Below are positions 25,513-35,760 of a stretch of 64,000 bases of DNA, one piece after another. The stretch lies in assembly GCA_013397935.1 (NCBI GenBank), contig VZRN01006638.1:585426-649425 (forward strand), in the 5' to 3' direction. The notes beneath the pieces are model-generated. The model ran no database searches. It was not told the origin of the DNA and worked only from the letters and a program-made list of their open reading frames with translations. The stretch's first letter is position 1. The number at the start of each line of letters is the position of its first letter. Source of the stretch: Dasyornis broadbenti. Its lineage: Eukaryota; Chordata; Aves; Passeriformes; Dasyornithidae. The translations under genes were made by a program, and so were the position numbers.

Positions 25513-25697
25513 ATTCACCAAAAGGGTTGTCAAATATTGGAACAGTCTTCCCAGGGAAGTGATGGAGCCACCATCCCTGGAGCTGTTTAAAAGATATGTA
25601 GACGTGGCATGGTTTAGTGTTGGCCTTGGCAGTGCTGGGTTAATGAGAGGAAATGATATTATAGAGGTATTTTCCAATCTAAATTATTCTACTCTAT
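25513..25697 (+). mobile_element. CR1 LINE 3' fragment, diverged
   Basis: Sense CR1 with AACAGTCTTCCCAGGGAAGT, GGAGCCACCATCCCTGGAGC and GGCATGGTTTAGTGTTGGCC blocks. It ends near an eroded ATTCTACTCTATAG tail. The middle part differs from the copies at 11.6 and 63.5 kb and matches the older family seen at 2418. Confidence 0.88.
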
Positions 25698-28600
25698 AGA
25701 AAGGCTGGATCCTAGAAGTGATGAAAGAAACCAAACTCTTGGTGTTTCAAGAGTCTGTGCAATTCAGGAAGTGAAAGGCTCATCAGTGCTCCCAGGTACT
25801 GATCTGGAGCTGAGGGCACAAAGAGAAAGGACTGTTATGAACTCCCTGGAAAGAGGAACCAACTTCACCCTGAAGCCCCAAGATAAAATCCCTCAGATCA
25901 ATCAGGACCATGCTCTGTTTGGTAGAGCAGAACTGGAAAACAACATTAAGAACCTTCCAGTTATGGCTCCTGAGTCCACCTGCTTTTGCAGAGGTAGAAA
26001 ATGGACCTCAACCGAACACCAGCTATTTTTCACACTGCTGCATCCCAAAGGCATCCCATTTGGTGCCTTTCACTGCATTGTGTTATAACATGCTGGAAGC
26101 AAACACACAGAAGCCCCCTTTTCTTACCCAGAGAACCTGCAGATGAAGAAGAAGGTGGCAAATAGTTAAGGCACAGGTATTTGGATGAGGTAGAAATAAG
26201 AGCACTGGTCTGCAGACAGAAATAAAGTAAAAAAGCCACATGGGTGGCTGCTTATGGGAAGGTTTATGAGTCTTAGGGTGAAAGAAATTAAGGACATCAA
26301 TGAAGCAATGTGAATATTTACAGATAAATCCTTCTGAAACGGATTGTCACGACCTAGAACATGAGAAATCCCAAAGGAATTTTTAAAAAATGTATAGCAC
26401 AGCTTTGTTTTGCTCCTGATCAGAGAACAGTCAGGTGGAATGTGTTAGTTATGGAGGTATTAGGCTCTTTGTTTAGAATTTGTTTATAATACAAGCTCCA
26501 GGGAGTCTGACAGATACTCAGATTTATGTGTTTATATAGATACAAAAACACAGGAACGGCAGCATGGTTTGGAAATCCTAGAGAAAAACAAGCACAAAGA
26601 GCAAAAGAACTCCAATAGATATAGAAAGAGCACCAAAAAATGCATTGCCTCATAGAGTTTACATTCTTCTTAGCACTCTGCATGCCACTAAACTCCCTCC
26701 TCAAATTGTTCAGGTATTGACACTCTTGAGGCAGAGAAACAATTCACATTTCATAGAATGAGGTCGTTTCCTTTAGGATATTTTCTGGGAAAAGTGGATG
26801 ATCCACGGGTATGTACAGCACTCTGCAGGTTTTTCCTCACAGCCCAAGCAGCTCCCTGCTCCTTTAGTATAAAAAGTGAAGGATACCGAATGCTGCAGGA
26901 ACGGGAAGAGACTGCAAGAAACACACAGACCATGTTTGAACTCGGCAGAGACCTTTTGTATAAGGCTGCTTCCAGTCTAGCACTTTTGTGAAAGGGAAGG
27001 CAGCCTATACTTCAAAGAATTGCTCTTGCATGAGTACCATTATCAGAAATCTTTGTGCAGCCATCTAGAAAATTCCTGTGAGGATTATGAATTCTTCCAC
27101 TGAGCAGCAAAGCTATTCTGTGTTGGGATAAGGAACCAACAGCATATTATTTAGAATGAAGGTTTGAAACGGGAGTTGCATCAGCCAATTTTCAAGTGGT
27201 CCCTGGGGGTGCAAAATATTGTCACAGGCACTCACTGAGTAACAAAATATGAAAATCAGTCTGCATAACTCATGAAGAAGAAAAGGACTCAGTTCATTAA
27301 ATGGTTTAACTGCAATGACCTGCTCACCCCTGCTCCTTCAATGAGCAGCTGGCTCAATAAATATGCAGTCCTGCTCTCCTGCAAAGAGATCGGCCATGAA
27401 GGGAGGTGGTCAATAGAGGAAGCAGCTTTGCTCTCGCCACACCTCTCTCAATCCAAAACCCATCACTCCTGTCTTATTTCATCATCAGCGGGCACTTGTC
27501 TGATGTCAGAGCCCTGAGTGCATCCCCTCCTCCTGGAGGTTTGGGTACTGGGCTCAGGGCCCTGAGAGCAGAGGGATATGGGGATCTTCTTCAGAGAACT
27601 TTGTGTGGGGACATCACAAGGACTGAACTCAGCTGGGGGTTTCTGCTGGCCACAGTTACTGAGATTGGCTCCTGGTGGGCAGGACTACAGGGAAGGGATT
27701 TGCCCCTTTTTGGTAGCCACTGAAAACCAATCTGAGCAGTCAGCATTTGCAAAAGGAGGAATGCGAAAGCCATTCCACACAAATCATCTACCTGTAGTTG
27801 TCCCTGCAGGCACATCAATTTAAAATCCTCCTGCCTCAGATGCAAGCCCAGCACAGTCACTGCTTCAGACTAACTTAAGCATTTCTGAAATTGGTTAGCT
27901 ATAAAATAATTGTATTTCATGGTACAGAGCAAAGTTGTGATTAAACCACCTTTGGGACTGTAGCATCTTGGAAAGCTCACCTGTCATCCTGCAGTGTGAG
28001 ATAGCGGTCTCATTTTGAATTCCCTCTGCAAAATCATCTTTGCACATGTATGTAATGGAGCTGGAGGGGAGAATATGTTGTGAATTTGTGGCTGAGCTGA
28101 CAGGTGCCCAGTCAGCTGTGACAAGCAGCTGCAAGGGCAGTTACTGCAACAGGCAATGTTAATATTCACTTTGGGGGAAAAAAAGCAGAAAAAGAAAACC
28201 CAAATGGAGAATTACTCCAGTAGGTAAAATTAAATGATGCAGTACAAATAAGGGATAAAAAACCTAAATTTAAATGCAAAATGACAGTGAACTTGTTTGG
28301 GGCTTGAGTCTCACAGCTGAATCAATAGCTATCTTCATATGCTAAGCAATATTAAAGTCACCTGAAAGACAAGATAGTTTCAAAAAACCCAACAGAACAA
28401 ACCCAAACCACCAGTTTGATCCTTTGGGGGAAAAAAAAAAGAACATAATTCATTATTTCCTCATGAGTCACATAACCTGTATTTCCTCTCTGGATGCAGA
28501 ATCTCTGGGTGCTGTTTCACCACTGGCAGAAAGGTTTGCAATAAGCTCTGAGCAGACCACACCAGCCACAGGTGCAAGGCAGCCCATTTATCTCATGGCT

Positions 28601-29159
28601 GATGCGACACCCAGTGTGAGCTATCATCATTTTCTCATTCTTGAGAAAGATCTGGGGAAAAAAACAAACCCTAATTAGAGCAATGTAAGTACCTAATTGA
28701 GGTGCATACAGGCATTAGTTAAACAAGTGGGTTTTGCCTGTTCTGGTATTTTGAGCAGTGCTAGGGCAAGAACACAGGATCCACAGCTCAGCTGAGGCGT
28801 GAAGTGGTCAGAGCAGCCCTTGCTAGTGTCTTCACAGAATTGTTTTAGGCAATTCTCAGACAATTCCTGAGACTTGGAACAGGCCAAGGCTCATTTCAGA
28901 AAGGCCAGCTGGGTGATGTTTTGGATGTTAAGAAAGTTCATCCCTGTGGATAAGGCCAGGATATGTCATTTGGCTTAAGAACCAGAGGATGTCCCCCAAC
29001 ATTGTTTATTTTACAAGTATACCTTAAGTGGGTTTGGAAACAATGATTTTCTAGTTCCATTCTGCCAACCTCACATGCATGAGGCAGTATTTTGGCCAAA
29101 CTTCCCTACTCCTCATTGCAAAATCCCAGCCTAAATTTGTATGGAGTATTTTTTAAAAT
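25698..29159. other. single-copy noncoding DNA
   Basis: Includes overlapping frames at 25771-26146 (plus) and a GC-richer patch at 27400-27830 with frames on both strands. A strong minus-strand acceptor near 26140 has a GTAAGA only nine bases downstream. I recognise no domain, RNA gene or repeat. Confidence 0.35.
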
Positions 29160-29490
29160 ATGCCAACAGATTGTATTAATATACAAACACATCTGTCTTA
29201 ATGACTATCAATATTTACTGACCTCAGTGGTAAAACCACCCGAGGAAAAGCCAAGGCTGTTATTTATCTGATGGCACAATCACTCTTCTTATCCCTGGAT
29301 GGGAGTGAGTCAGTGAATCCTGTGTCGTCTCAGGCATTCACTGTTACAATTACTCAGCTAATCCAACCAATCACACAGGTTGCTAGTAAAATTTTAATTC
29401 TTGAATTAATTCTTGAAAGGAGCAATTACATTAGTAGCCCCAGGGATAGCAAGAATGTGAAAATTGAGAGACGAAATAAAACTTATTCAC
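29160..29490. promoter_or_regulatory. possible conserved noncoding element
   Basis: Complex repeat-free block with closely spaced TAAT motifs (29390-29412) and a TGAGTCA AP-1 match at about 29304. Part of it is open on the plus strand (29271-29498), but no splice sites flank it. The call is by texture. Confidence 0.25.
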
Positions 29491-30152
29491 CGAACTAAAG
29501 TCAGGATATGCTTATTTGCCTCTGTGCCTCCCTGATTACCAGATTTCAAAACAGCAGTTTTGCTGACCTCCAAGAACAGAAACTCCTTGGTCAAAAACAA
29601 GACTTAATTTAAAGTATAAATGAAGTATATATAAATCTTATCTCTGTGCAAAAATTATGTTCCGGATTCTATAGTGCACTCTTATGCTGTGCAAGAATTA
29701 ATTGGAAGTTGCAGGAAAAGAGCCAAGGAGTTGGACTGAAATGGGATGGGTTTGAGGTCTACTTCTGGCTGGGCAATGTTTATCTGTGTGTCTTTTATGA
29801 ATGTCTTAATTTTCTATTTTCTTCTATCTTTGCCCATCATATCTAACTGGTAAGTTAATTTGGGATTCATCTCACCTGTCTTGCTGCCTATGATGCTGAC
29901 ATTTATATCTGATCTAACCCCTCAGGCTTCCTCTTTAATCAATGGAAAAAGATGGGTTCTTTTAGTTTGCATTTCATTTGAGCTATTTTAGACATCAGCA
30001 AAAGCTGATGAGATAAATTCCCTCCTAAATATGCTTATTTCTCTCATTTGAATGTGAAGGAATCCTGGGGTAACTGCTGTGGGTGGAAGTGGCCACACTT
30101 AATAGAATAAAATGAATGCTGTTGGAGCCAGCACTGTGCAGTAGCAGCATGC
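29491..30152. other. single-copy noncoding DNA
   Basis: A CTG|GTAAGT donor at 29847/29848 follows a stop codon in the only long frame (29646-29846), so a coding exon is unlikely; a noncoding RNA exon cannot be excluded. Confidence 0.35.
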
Positions 30153-30340
30153 AGAAAAGGATGATGAAGCACCTTTCCTGTGAGGAAAGGCTGAGAGAAT
30201 TGGGATTGTTCAGCCTGGAGAAGAGAAGGCTCCAGGGAGACCTTGGAGCCCCTTCCAGTGCCTGATGGGAGACTAGAAGACAGGTGGAGAGAGACTTTTT
30301 ACAAAGGCGTGAAGTGACAGGGCAAGGGGTAATGGATCTA
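30153..30340 (+). mobile_element. internal CR1 LINE fragment, 3'-truncated
   Basis: Sense CR1 region upstream of the usual 3' end: CACCTTTCCTGTGAGGAAAG, GGATTGTTCAGCCTGGAGAA, GAGAAGGCTCCAGGGAGACC and GACAGGGCAAGGGGTAATGG. It stops before the segment that carries the terminal octamers, so the 3' end has been removed or replaced. Confidence 0.93.
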
Positions 30341-31110
30341 AAATGTGAAACTGTGTTTCTTTGTGTTCTTTACTGTTATTAAGTCAGTCATTGATGAGGG
30401 GCCACCCTCAGCAAGGCATTGGATGTGATGCACACCAGTGCTTGCCTGGAAGCTAAAGAGGGAGATTGCTCTAAGCACAAGCATCTGAACCTGCTGCAAA
30501 ACCCATCCCCTTGGCAGTGGTTTTGAGTGAGCACAGGTTCTGTGTTCTGCCATCAGCCTCGGTCCCAGTGGTCTCGTTTCTGTGGCAGTGCTTTTAGAGA
30601 TGCTGTGTACGAGGAAAAAACTGAGTGTGAGGGGCATAAATTTAGACCAGCTGTATTATCCAGTGACTACTTCCTAAAAAAACTGTGCACTGCTGCACAG
30701 GAGATGAAGGAATGGGGCTGGACCACGAGGTGCTGTAGGCTGTGTAGCTCAGCCTGGGTTTCTGCTCTCCTTCCCCACGTCCCTTGCTTCCACTTAAGTA
30801 CACTTTAGAGGGTAGATTGATAGCACAGCTACCTGTGGGATTTGATTCCAGACACGTAAAGGGCTTTAGGTGTCTGAATGTGGTGATAGAGTCTGTGTCT
30901 GCAGGCTGCATGTTCCACCTGTGCTCCACAGGCAGCAAGCAGAATGAGGAGACACTCAAAATAGCTGAAAATCAGGGGAAGAGACATGTGGTCTCTCTTC
31001 TTGATGCTATTCCTTCACTTTTCATGGGAAATTCAAAAGAATCAGCATGTATTAAGACATTTTTGCTAATCTAAAATTATGCAGATTAAAGATTAAAGCA
31101 CTCAAATGGA
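30341..31110. other. single-copy noncoding DNA
   Basis: GC-richer than average with overlapping frames on both strands (30338-30637 minus, 30527-30808 plus, 30642-30959 minus, 30784-31074 plus). The overlap and lack of splice sites argue against coding. Confidence 0.35.
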
Positions 31111-31190
31111 GTTGTCCTGTGCAGGGCCAGGAGCTGGACTTGACAATCCCTGTGGGTCCCTTCCAACTCAAAATATTCTGTGATTCTAGG
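31111..31190 (+). mobile_element. CR1 LINE 3' fragment
   Basis: Sense CR1 end: GTTGTCCTGTGCAGGGCCAG, GACAATCCCTGTGGGTCCCT and AATATTCTGTGATTCTAGGA. It is 80 bases long and little diverged. It could be the lost 3' end of the copy at 30153, separated by about 770 bases of other sequence, or an independent insertion. Confidence 0.93.
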
Positions 31191-32079
31191 AGATCATACC
31201 CACAGGGAAAATTGGGTGGAAGAGTGAGGATGGAAGTGAGAGACCAGGGTGGTTAAATCCCTATGCAAGGAGGGAATTACCCAGGTTTCTATTTCTCACA
31301 CCAAGGAAAATCTCCCCAATCATTTTAAGTAGGTTGCACAAATATTTTTTGTTTATAAGGTTTTATTTCTCTGCATAGAATGACAGCTGATTCCACAGGT
31401 GATGCAGACTTGCAAAAGGTAATTTGTTCATAAACTCAGGGATTTAAAGCAGTAATTTCCCTACTGTGATTCGTAATGCTGCATTGTTCTGATTTTGTCT
31501 TGTCTGGTAACCAGAAAGGCCTTGGACTAAAGTGGGGAGAAAGGCTGGAGATGCATTCCTTTCAGGTATGAGAGAGGTTCCCTTCTATTGATGAAGAGAA
31601 CTACACTTGTATGATATTTGTTATGAGGAAAAGGAAGATGTTTCTGTTGTACTGAAGAAGTAAGGGGAGAAGTCCTTTTAAAAATATGGGTCAAAAATAT
31701 TTCTATTTTAAATAATAATGGAGATAGATGCAATCTATTAAAACACAAGGTTTGGGAGACTCCAAAGCTCTGTTTCTAATTTCACCATTAGCTGGTAATG
31801 AACAGCCACACTTTCACTGCTCTAGTTTTCTCATTTTAAAAGGAGTATTATGAAACTTTCTGCATGGAGACTGCTTAATTAATTGACATTTGTAGAGCAA
31901 TTTCAGATCCTTGGAGAAAAAGGTCTGGAGAAGAGCTAAGCCTTATGGCAACAAATAGCTTGCAAAACTCAAGATGGTTTCCAAAAAGCTCTGTGCTAAT
32001 GGAAGAAAAAAAAAGGCCACACTGAATTTATGTGATCATTACAACTTGTTCTCCCTCTGTCCTTTGATATTACCTACAG
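31191..32079. other. single-copy noncoding DNA
   Basis: Unique AT-rich sequence. It ends in a long pyrimidine tract and CTACAG acceptor (about 32047-32079). Confidence 0.4.
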
Positions 32080-32234
32080 TAAAACAGACAAAAGATGCAA
32101 ATAAAGATGGGGAGGCTGTGGAGTCTTGGGTGAAGGAGAGAAAGAAAAAGCTCTTTTCACAAGGGACTAGGTTTAGCAGAAGGAGAAAATCAATTAGTGA
32201 AGGCAGAAGAGGATATAAAGAGGTTGTGAACTGA
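32080..32234 (+). CDS. speculative terminal coding exon
   Basis: It follows a strong acceptor (CTCCCTCTGTCCTTTGATAT, then TACCTACAG). The frame entered with two bases of a split codon is open for 50 codons to TGA at 32232. The predicted end is very basic and has dibasic sites: VESWVKERKKKL near the middle and FSRRRKSISEGRRGYKEVVN at the end. Entry phase 1 matches the donor of the signal-peptide-like exon at 10106-10189, so a small secreted basic peptide of about 72 residues is conceivable. No cysteines are present, which argues against a chemokine. A GAAA-rich stretch gives basic residues by composition alone, and the intron would be almost 22 kb, so I rate this low. Confidence 0.12.
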
Positions 32235-33214
32235 ATTCAACGTGGCCTTGCAGGGTGCCTGTGTTCTATACTTCAACAAGGAACTACTGCGTCTGTGTAG
32301 GTACCAGCCAAAGTATAGATTCCTTATCATGGGCAATAGAACAGGGGGAGGGAAGCTAAAACTGACTCCCTATTTCCCCAGGACCATGTGTCTTTCTATT
32401 TTATCACAAGGGGAACCTTCTGAAAAGAGGAAGATAAAAACAAATTGACCTGTTACTCCCGATTTGTAAACCACTGATTCACTCTTTCCACATAATGGGG
32501 ATGTTTCAGATGTTTCCGGTAACAGCAAGAGGAAGAGGCTGCAGTGATGATGAAGATGGAGAATGGACCATCTTGACAAGTGTCTTGTTTGCTTGGCTTG
32601 ATGAGCCAGATGTTCTGTCTCTGACTGAGCTGCAAACAGCACAGTTTCTTTTTTACCAAATGAGCTGTGATATCAGACGCAGCTGGTCAGCATGACATGA
32701 AATTTGCTAAATGCCTGATCTGATGGGTAATCAAGGAAGCTGCTGAATTGTGCTGGAAAGCAGGTGGGAGATGGCTTTTCTGTAGTACCACATATAGTCG
32801 GCTCGAATTCTGAAAAACTCCTTCACCATTCATGAGTTTCTAAAAGCATCCCAGAGCAGTGAAAAAGAGCAGAGTGCTGCCCACAGGGCAAGAGCAGCCC
32901 CCTTCCTTCTGAGACCTTGAAGTTTGCACTGCCAATGGGCCACATGGTTTTCCTGGAGTTTCTGTATCCATACCAGGCAGCACTGTGACATGAAGGCGTT
33001 CAGAAAATCAAGTGTGATTTTCCATCTTTAAAATCTGCTCATCTGATGAACTGCTCTCCTTTGAAAGCCTTGTCTAACCCTGTTGTGGGGAAAAATAGGC
33101 AGAACTGGACTAGAAGAAAATTTGAAAATTACTGGGAAAGTGTGAACCATGGTTTCATCCTGCTGCAGGGACAACTATCTTTGCTCAGTGCCGCAGAACA
33201 ATCCTTTTCCTCCC
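32235..33214. other. single-copy noncoding DNA up to the LTR
   Basis: No repeat or exon is recognised. The last five bases, CTCCC at 33210-33214, are the left copy of the LTR target duplication. Confidence 0.45.
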
Positions 33215-33947
33215 TGTCTTGGTTTGGAAGACAGGCGTTTGCTAAGGCAGGTGGAAAACTGCCTTACAGGATATGACCCTCCCTCCGAATTGTTGTAAGG
33301 TCGAAATCAAAGGCTCTCAGGCAGAGATATGGGAAAAGGAATAACAGTTTTTACTCGTATCTGTAACGAGGGAACAAGCAACAATAACAATAGCAACAAC
33401 AAATAAACCAACCAGATACCCGGTGGCAGCTTTCTCTAAGCAGCCAGACACCGCCCCTCCCCTTTGGTACAGTTACGGTCACGGCTGGCAGGGGTGCTGT
33501 GACGTGAGCTCAGCTCCTCGGTGATGGCAGACGGAGCAGAGGGCGAGGCGGCCGCACGGCGAGCAGAGCTGTAGCAGGGAATCCCAGGGCAGCAAACCGG
33601 GCGGCAAAGCCCGTCCACTCGAGCCGGCGGACAAAAGGGCAGCAGAGACTTCAGCAAGGAAGGAAAAATCCAGCAGCGCTGAGCTCCCGCGGCAGCAGCG
33701 AAGGGAAAAGAAGGAAACAGCAGCTGTCTCCTCCAAGTCCCAGGGACAAGTGTGTCTCTGCCCACGGCCAGCCACTTTTTCTTCTCTCGCCACACCTGGC
33801 TATGTTTTTAGTCTCTTAAGTGTGTCTTTGTCCCTTAGGTACTCAGTCGTTATCTCTTAGGTACCCAATCGTTGTCTCTTAAGTACCGTCGTTAAGGCTC
33901 GTTATAGTCTCTCTAGCCACAGGATGGAAAAATTCCCAACCTCCACA
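33215..33947 (-). mobile_element. solo LTR of an endogenous retrovirus (passerine ERVL-like)
   Basis: The unit starts TGTCTTGGTTTGGAAGACAG, which I recognise as the edge of a common passerine LTR family, and ends CTCCACA, giving TG...CA termini. CTCCC lies directly on both sides (33210-33214 and 33948-33952), a 5-base target duplication as expected of ERVL-type integrases. No gag, pol or env lies on either side, so it is a solo LTR left by recombination. It is about 733 bases long with a CpG- and GC-rich core at 33440-33740, including a CCGCCCCTCCCC Sp1-type box near 33448. Four imperfect 22-base tandem repeats at 33810-33895 look like U3 enhancers. They lie towards the high-coordinate end, which suggests the minus strand is the transcribed sense. 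The orientation is inferred, because no clear TATA box or poly(A) signal settles it. Confidence 0.8.
33810..33895. repeat. 22-base imperfect tandem repeat inside the LTR
   Basis: Four units built on CTCTTAGGTACCCAATCGTTGT, each starting with a CTCTTAGGTAC or CTCTTAAGTAC variant. Periodic units of this size in an LTR are usually enhancer repeats. Confidence 0.85.
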
Positions 33948-34430
33948 CTCCCACTCTCTAGGAAGGCAGGATCAGGAACAGTGAACACGCTTTGCATCTC
34001 TGTCAGGGATGAAGAAACAAAGGGGAATAACAATAAATCCCTCCAGCACTGCAGCTCCCTGTCTCTGTTTATCAAGGCTGTGTTATCAGATGAGACGTCA
34101 CGTACCTGCCTTTTGAGGTTAAACAGAGTCTCACTCATTCCTTGCCCCTCCAAGCTTCAGTGGCCCCAGTGCTTTAAGGGTTAATTATTACAGAAGTCCT
34201 TTCTCGGCTGCATGGCAGTACAGACTATTGTGCTATTCTGCTGCCAGCACTCCCTTCCTCCTCAGATGTGAAATCCAGAACCCTTTCTCACACTGGCTTT
34301 CACGCCAGTCCACCTTGACCCCAGTCTCTCAGAGTTTCTTTGTATTGCCGTATTCCATCTTCTCTCCATTGCCGTCTTTCTGCTCAGGTTTTGTTCCCCC
34401 TGCAAAACTCCAGCCATTTCTCCTGGCAGA
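33948..34430. other. single-copy noncoding DNA between LTR and CR1
   Basis: Begins with the right target duplication of the LTR. Open frames on both strands at 33902-34184 and 34228-34455 are not supported by splice sites. Confidence 0.4.
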
Positions 34431-34935
34431 ACACAGAACCACAGAAAAAAGCTGAGTTGGAAGGGATCCACAAGGATCATCGAGTCCAACTCCTGGTCCT
34501 GCACAGGACACCCCAAGAATCACACCCTGTGTCTGAGAGCATTGTCCAAAGTTTCTCTGAGCTCTATCAGGCTTGGTGCTGTGACCATTCCTGGGGAAGC
34601 CTGTTCCAGTGCCCAACCACCCTCTGGGTGAAGAACCTTTTACTAATATCCGACCTTAACCTCCTCTGACACAACTTCAGGCCATTCCCTTGGATGATGT
34701 CATTGGTGACTACAGAGAAGAGATCCATGTCTGCCCCTCTGCTTCCTCTCACCAGGAAGTTGTAATTGCAGTGAGGTCTCTCCTCACGCTGAACAGATCA
34801 AGTGCTCTCAGCTGCTCCTCATACGGCTTCCCCTCAGGGCCCTTCACTATCTTTGTTGCCTTCCTTTGGATGTTCTCTAATAGTTTAATATCTTCTTATA
34901 TTTTGGTGCCCAGAACTGCACACATCATGGCATTG
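34431..34935 (-). mobile_element. CR1 LINE, about 500 bases, well preserved
   Basis: Antisense CR1 from the 3' tail region (CACAGAACCACAGAAAAAAG, where the octamers have degraded) through CATCGAGTCCAACTCCTGGT, CTGTTCCAGTGCCCAACCAC, CTGACACAACTTCAGGCCAT and CTGCTCCTCATACGGCTTCC to CCCAGAACTGCACACATCAT. Low divergence and a clear order make this one of the youngest copies. Frames predicted across it (34329-34752 minus, 34340-34669 and 34690-35040 plus) are CR1 sequence and not genes. Confidence 0.97.
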
Positions 34936-35454
34936 ATTTGTTTGTGCTGTCATTGCTCCTGTTCTCATCTTTCTGTTTCTTTCTATATTACTCAGATCAG
35001 AAGTTCCTTGCAGCAAGGACTTTCTTTTCATCTGTGCTGAGCATGGCGGGCGTGGATCCCCTTTCATCTCATCTCACTTTTGTAGTAAAACTCCTTCATT
35101 CTTAGGTGAGATGTTTGGGCAAGGAAAGATTGGAGCCTGCAGTAGCAAGAACTGTCTTCTTGTATATGTGGGTGCTTTCAACACCAGCTTCCACAGTCAG
35201 AGCAAAATTTCTTTTCCTCAAATTGCCTTCACCTAGTTTAAATGCAGCACATTCACAAGACACTCTTCATCCCAAGAGCGTTTGTACCATTTCTTCAGAG
35301 GCCTGTCTGTTATGCCAGTGTATCTCTGAAATTGTCCTACTAATATCAGCTGAGCTAAAATTCAACAAAACTAGATCAGGGACTGTATGTGCAAAAATAG
35401 TTTGCCACAACTTTGCAGATGGATATTTACAGTTCTCTGGAAACCTCATCCTAA
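34936..35454. other. single-copy noncoding DNA
   Basis: Unique sequence. The frames at 35106-35483 (plus) and 35267-35449 (minus) overlap and lack splice sites. Confidence 0.4.
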
Positions 35455-35760
35455 TTCTTGGCAGCAGTCAAAAAAGCAAATAAAATGTTGGGATGCATTA
35501 GAAAAGTAATGAAGAAAGAATCAGAACAGATCATTATACCACTGTATAAATCTATGCCTTGCCCGCATCCTGAATACCAATGAGCCCATCCTGAAAAGGT
35601 AGAAAGATGGAGCATGAGGACGTCTAGAAACACCAAAAAAATGTTATGCAAGGAGAATGAAAAAGAATGAAAATGTATCAGCTTGAAGAAGAAATGGCTG
35701 AAAGGAAAATATGATGGAGGAATCTGCAATAATGAGTGCTATGTAAAAGCTGAATTGAAA
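35455..35760 (+). mobile_element. ancient CR1-like LINE, end of reverse-transcriptase ORF
   Basis: AAAAAAGCAAATAAAATGTT and GGGATGCATTAGAAAAGTAA are the remains of the segment that encodes the end of CR1-type ORF2 (SKKQIKCWDALEK in the current frame, where intact copies read 'KANQMLG' type wording). The following 'cactgtataaatctatgccttgcccgcatcctgaatac' section corresponds to the 'LYKALVRPHLEYC' region. Many stops and frameshifts show long decay. The match weakens beyond 35760 but related sequence may extend to about 36160. Confidence 0.6.

Noticed and set aside
25771..26088. 105-codon plus-strand frame
   Set aside because: Overlaps another frame, no domain, and no splice sites of quality.
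33436..33795. 119- and 104-codon minus-strand frames
   Set aside because: They lie in the GC-rich core of the LTR, where stop codons are scarce.
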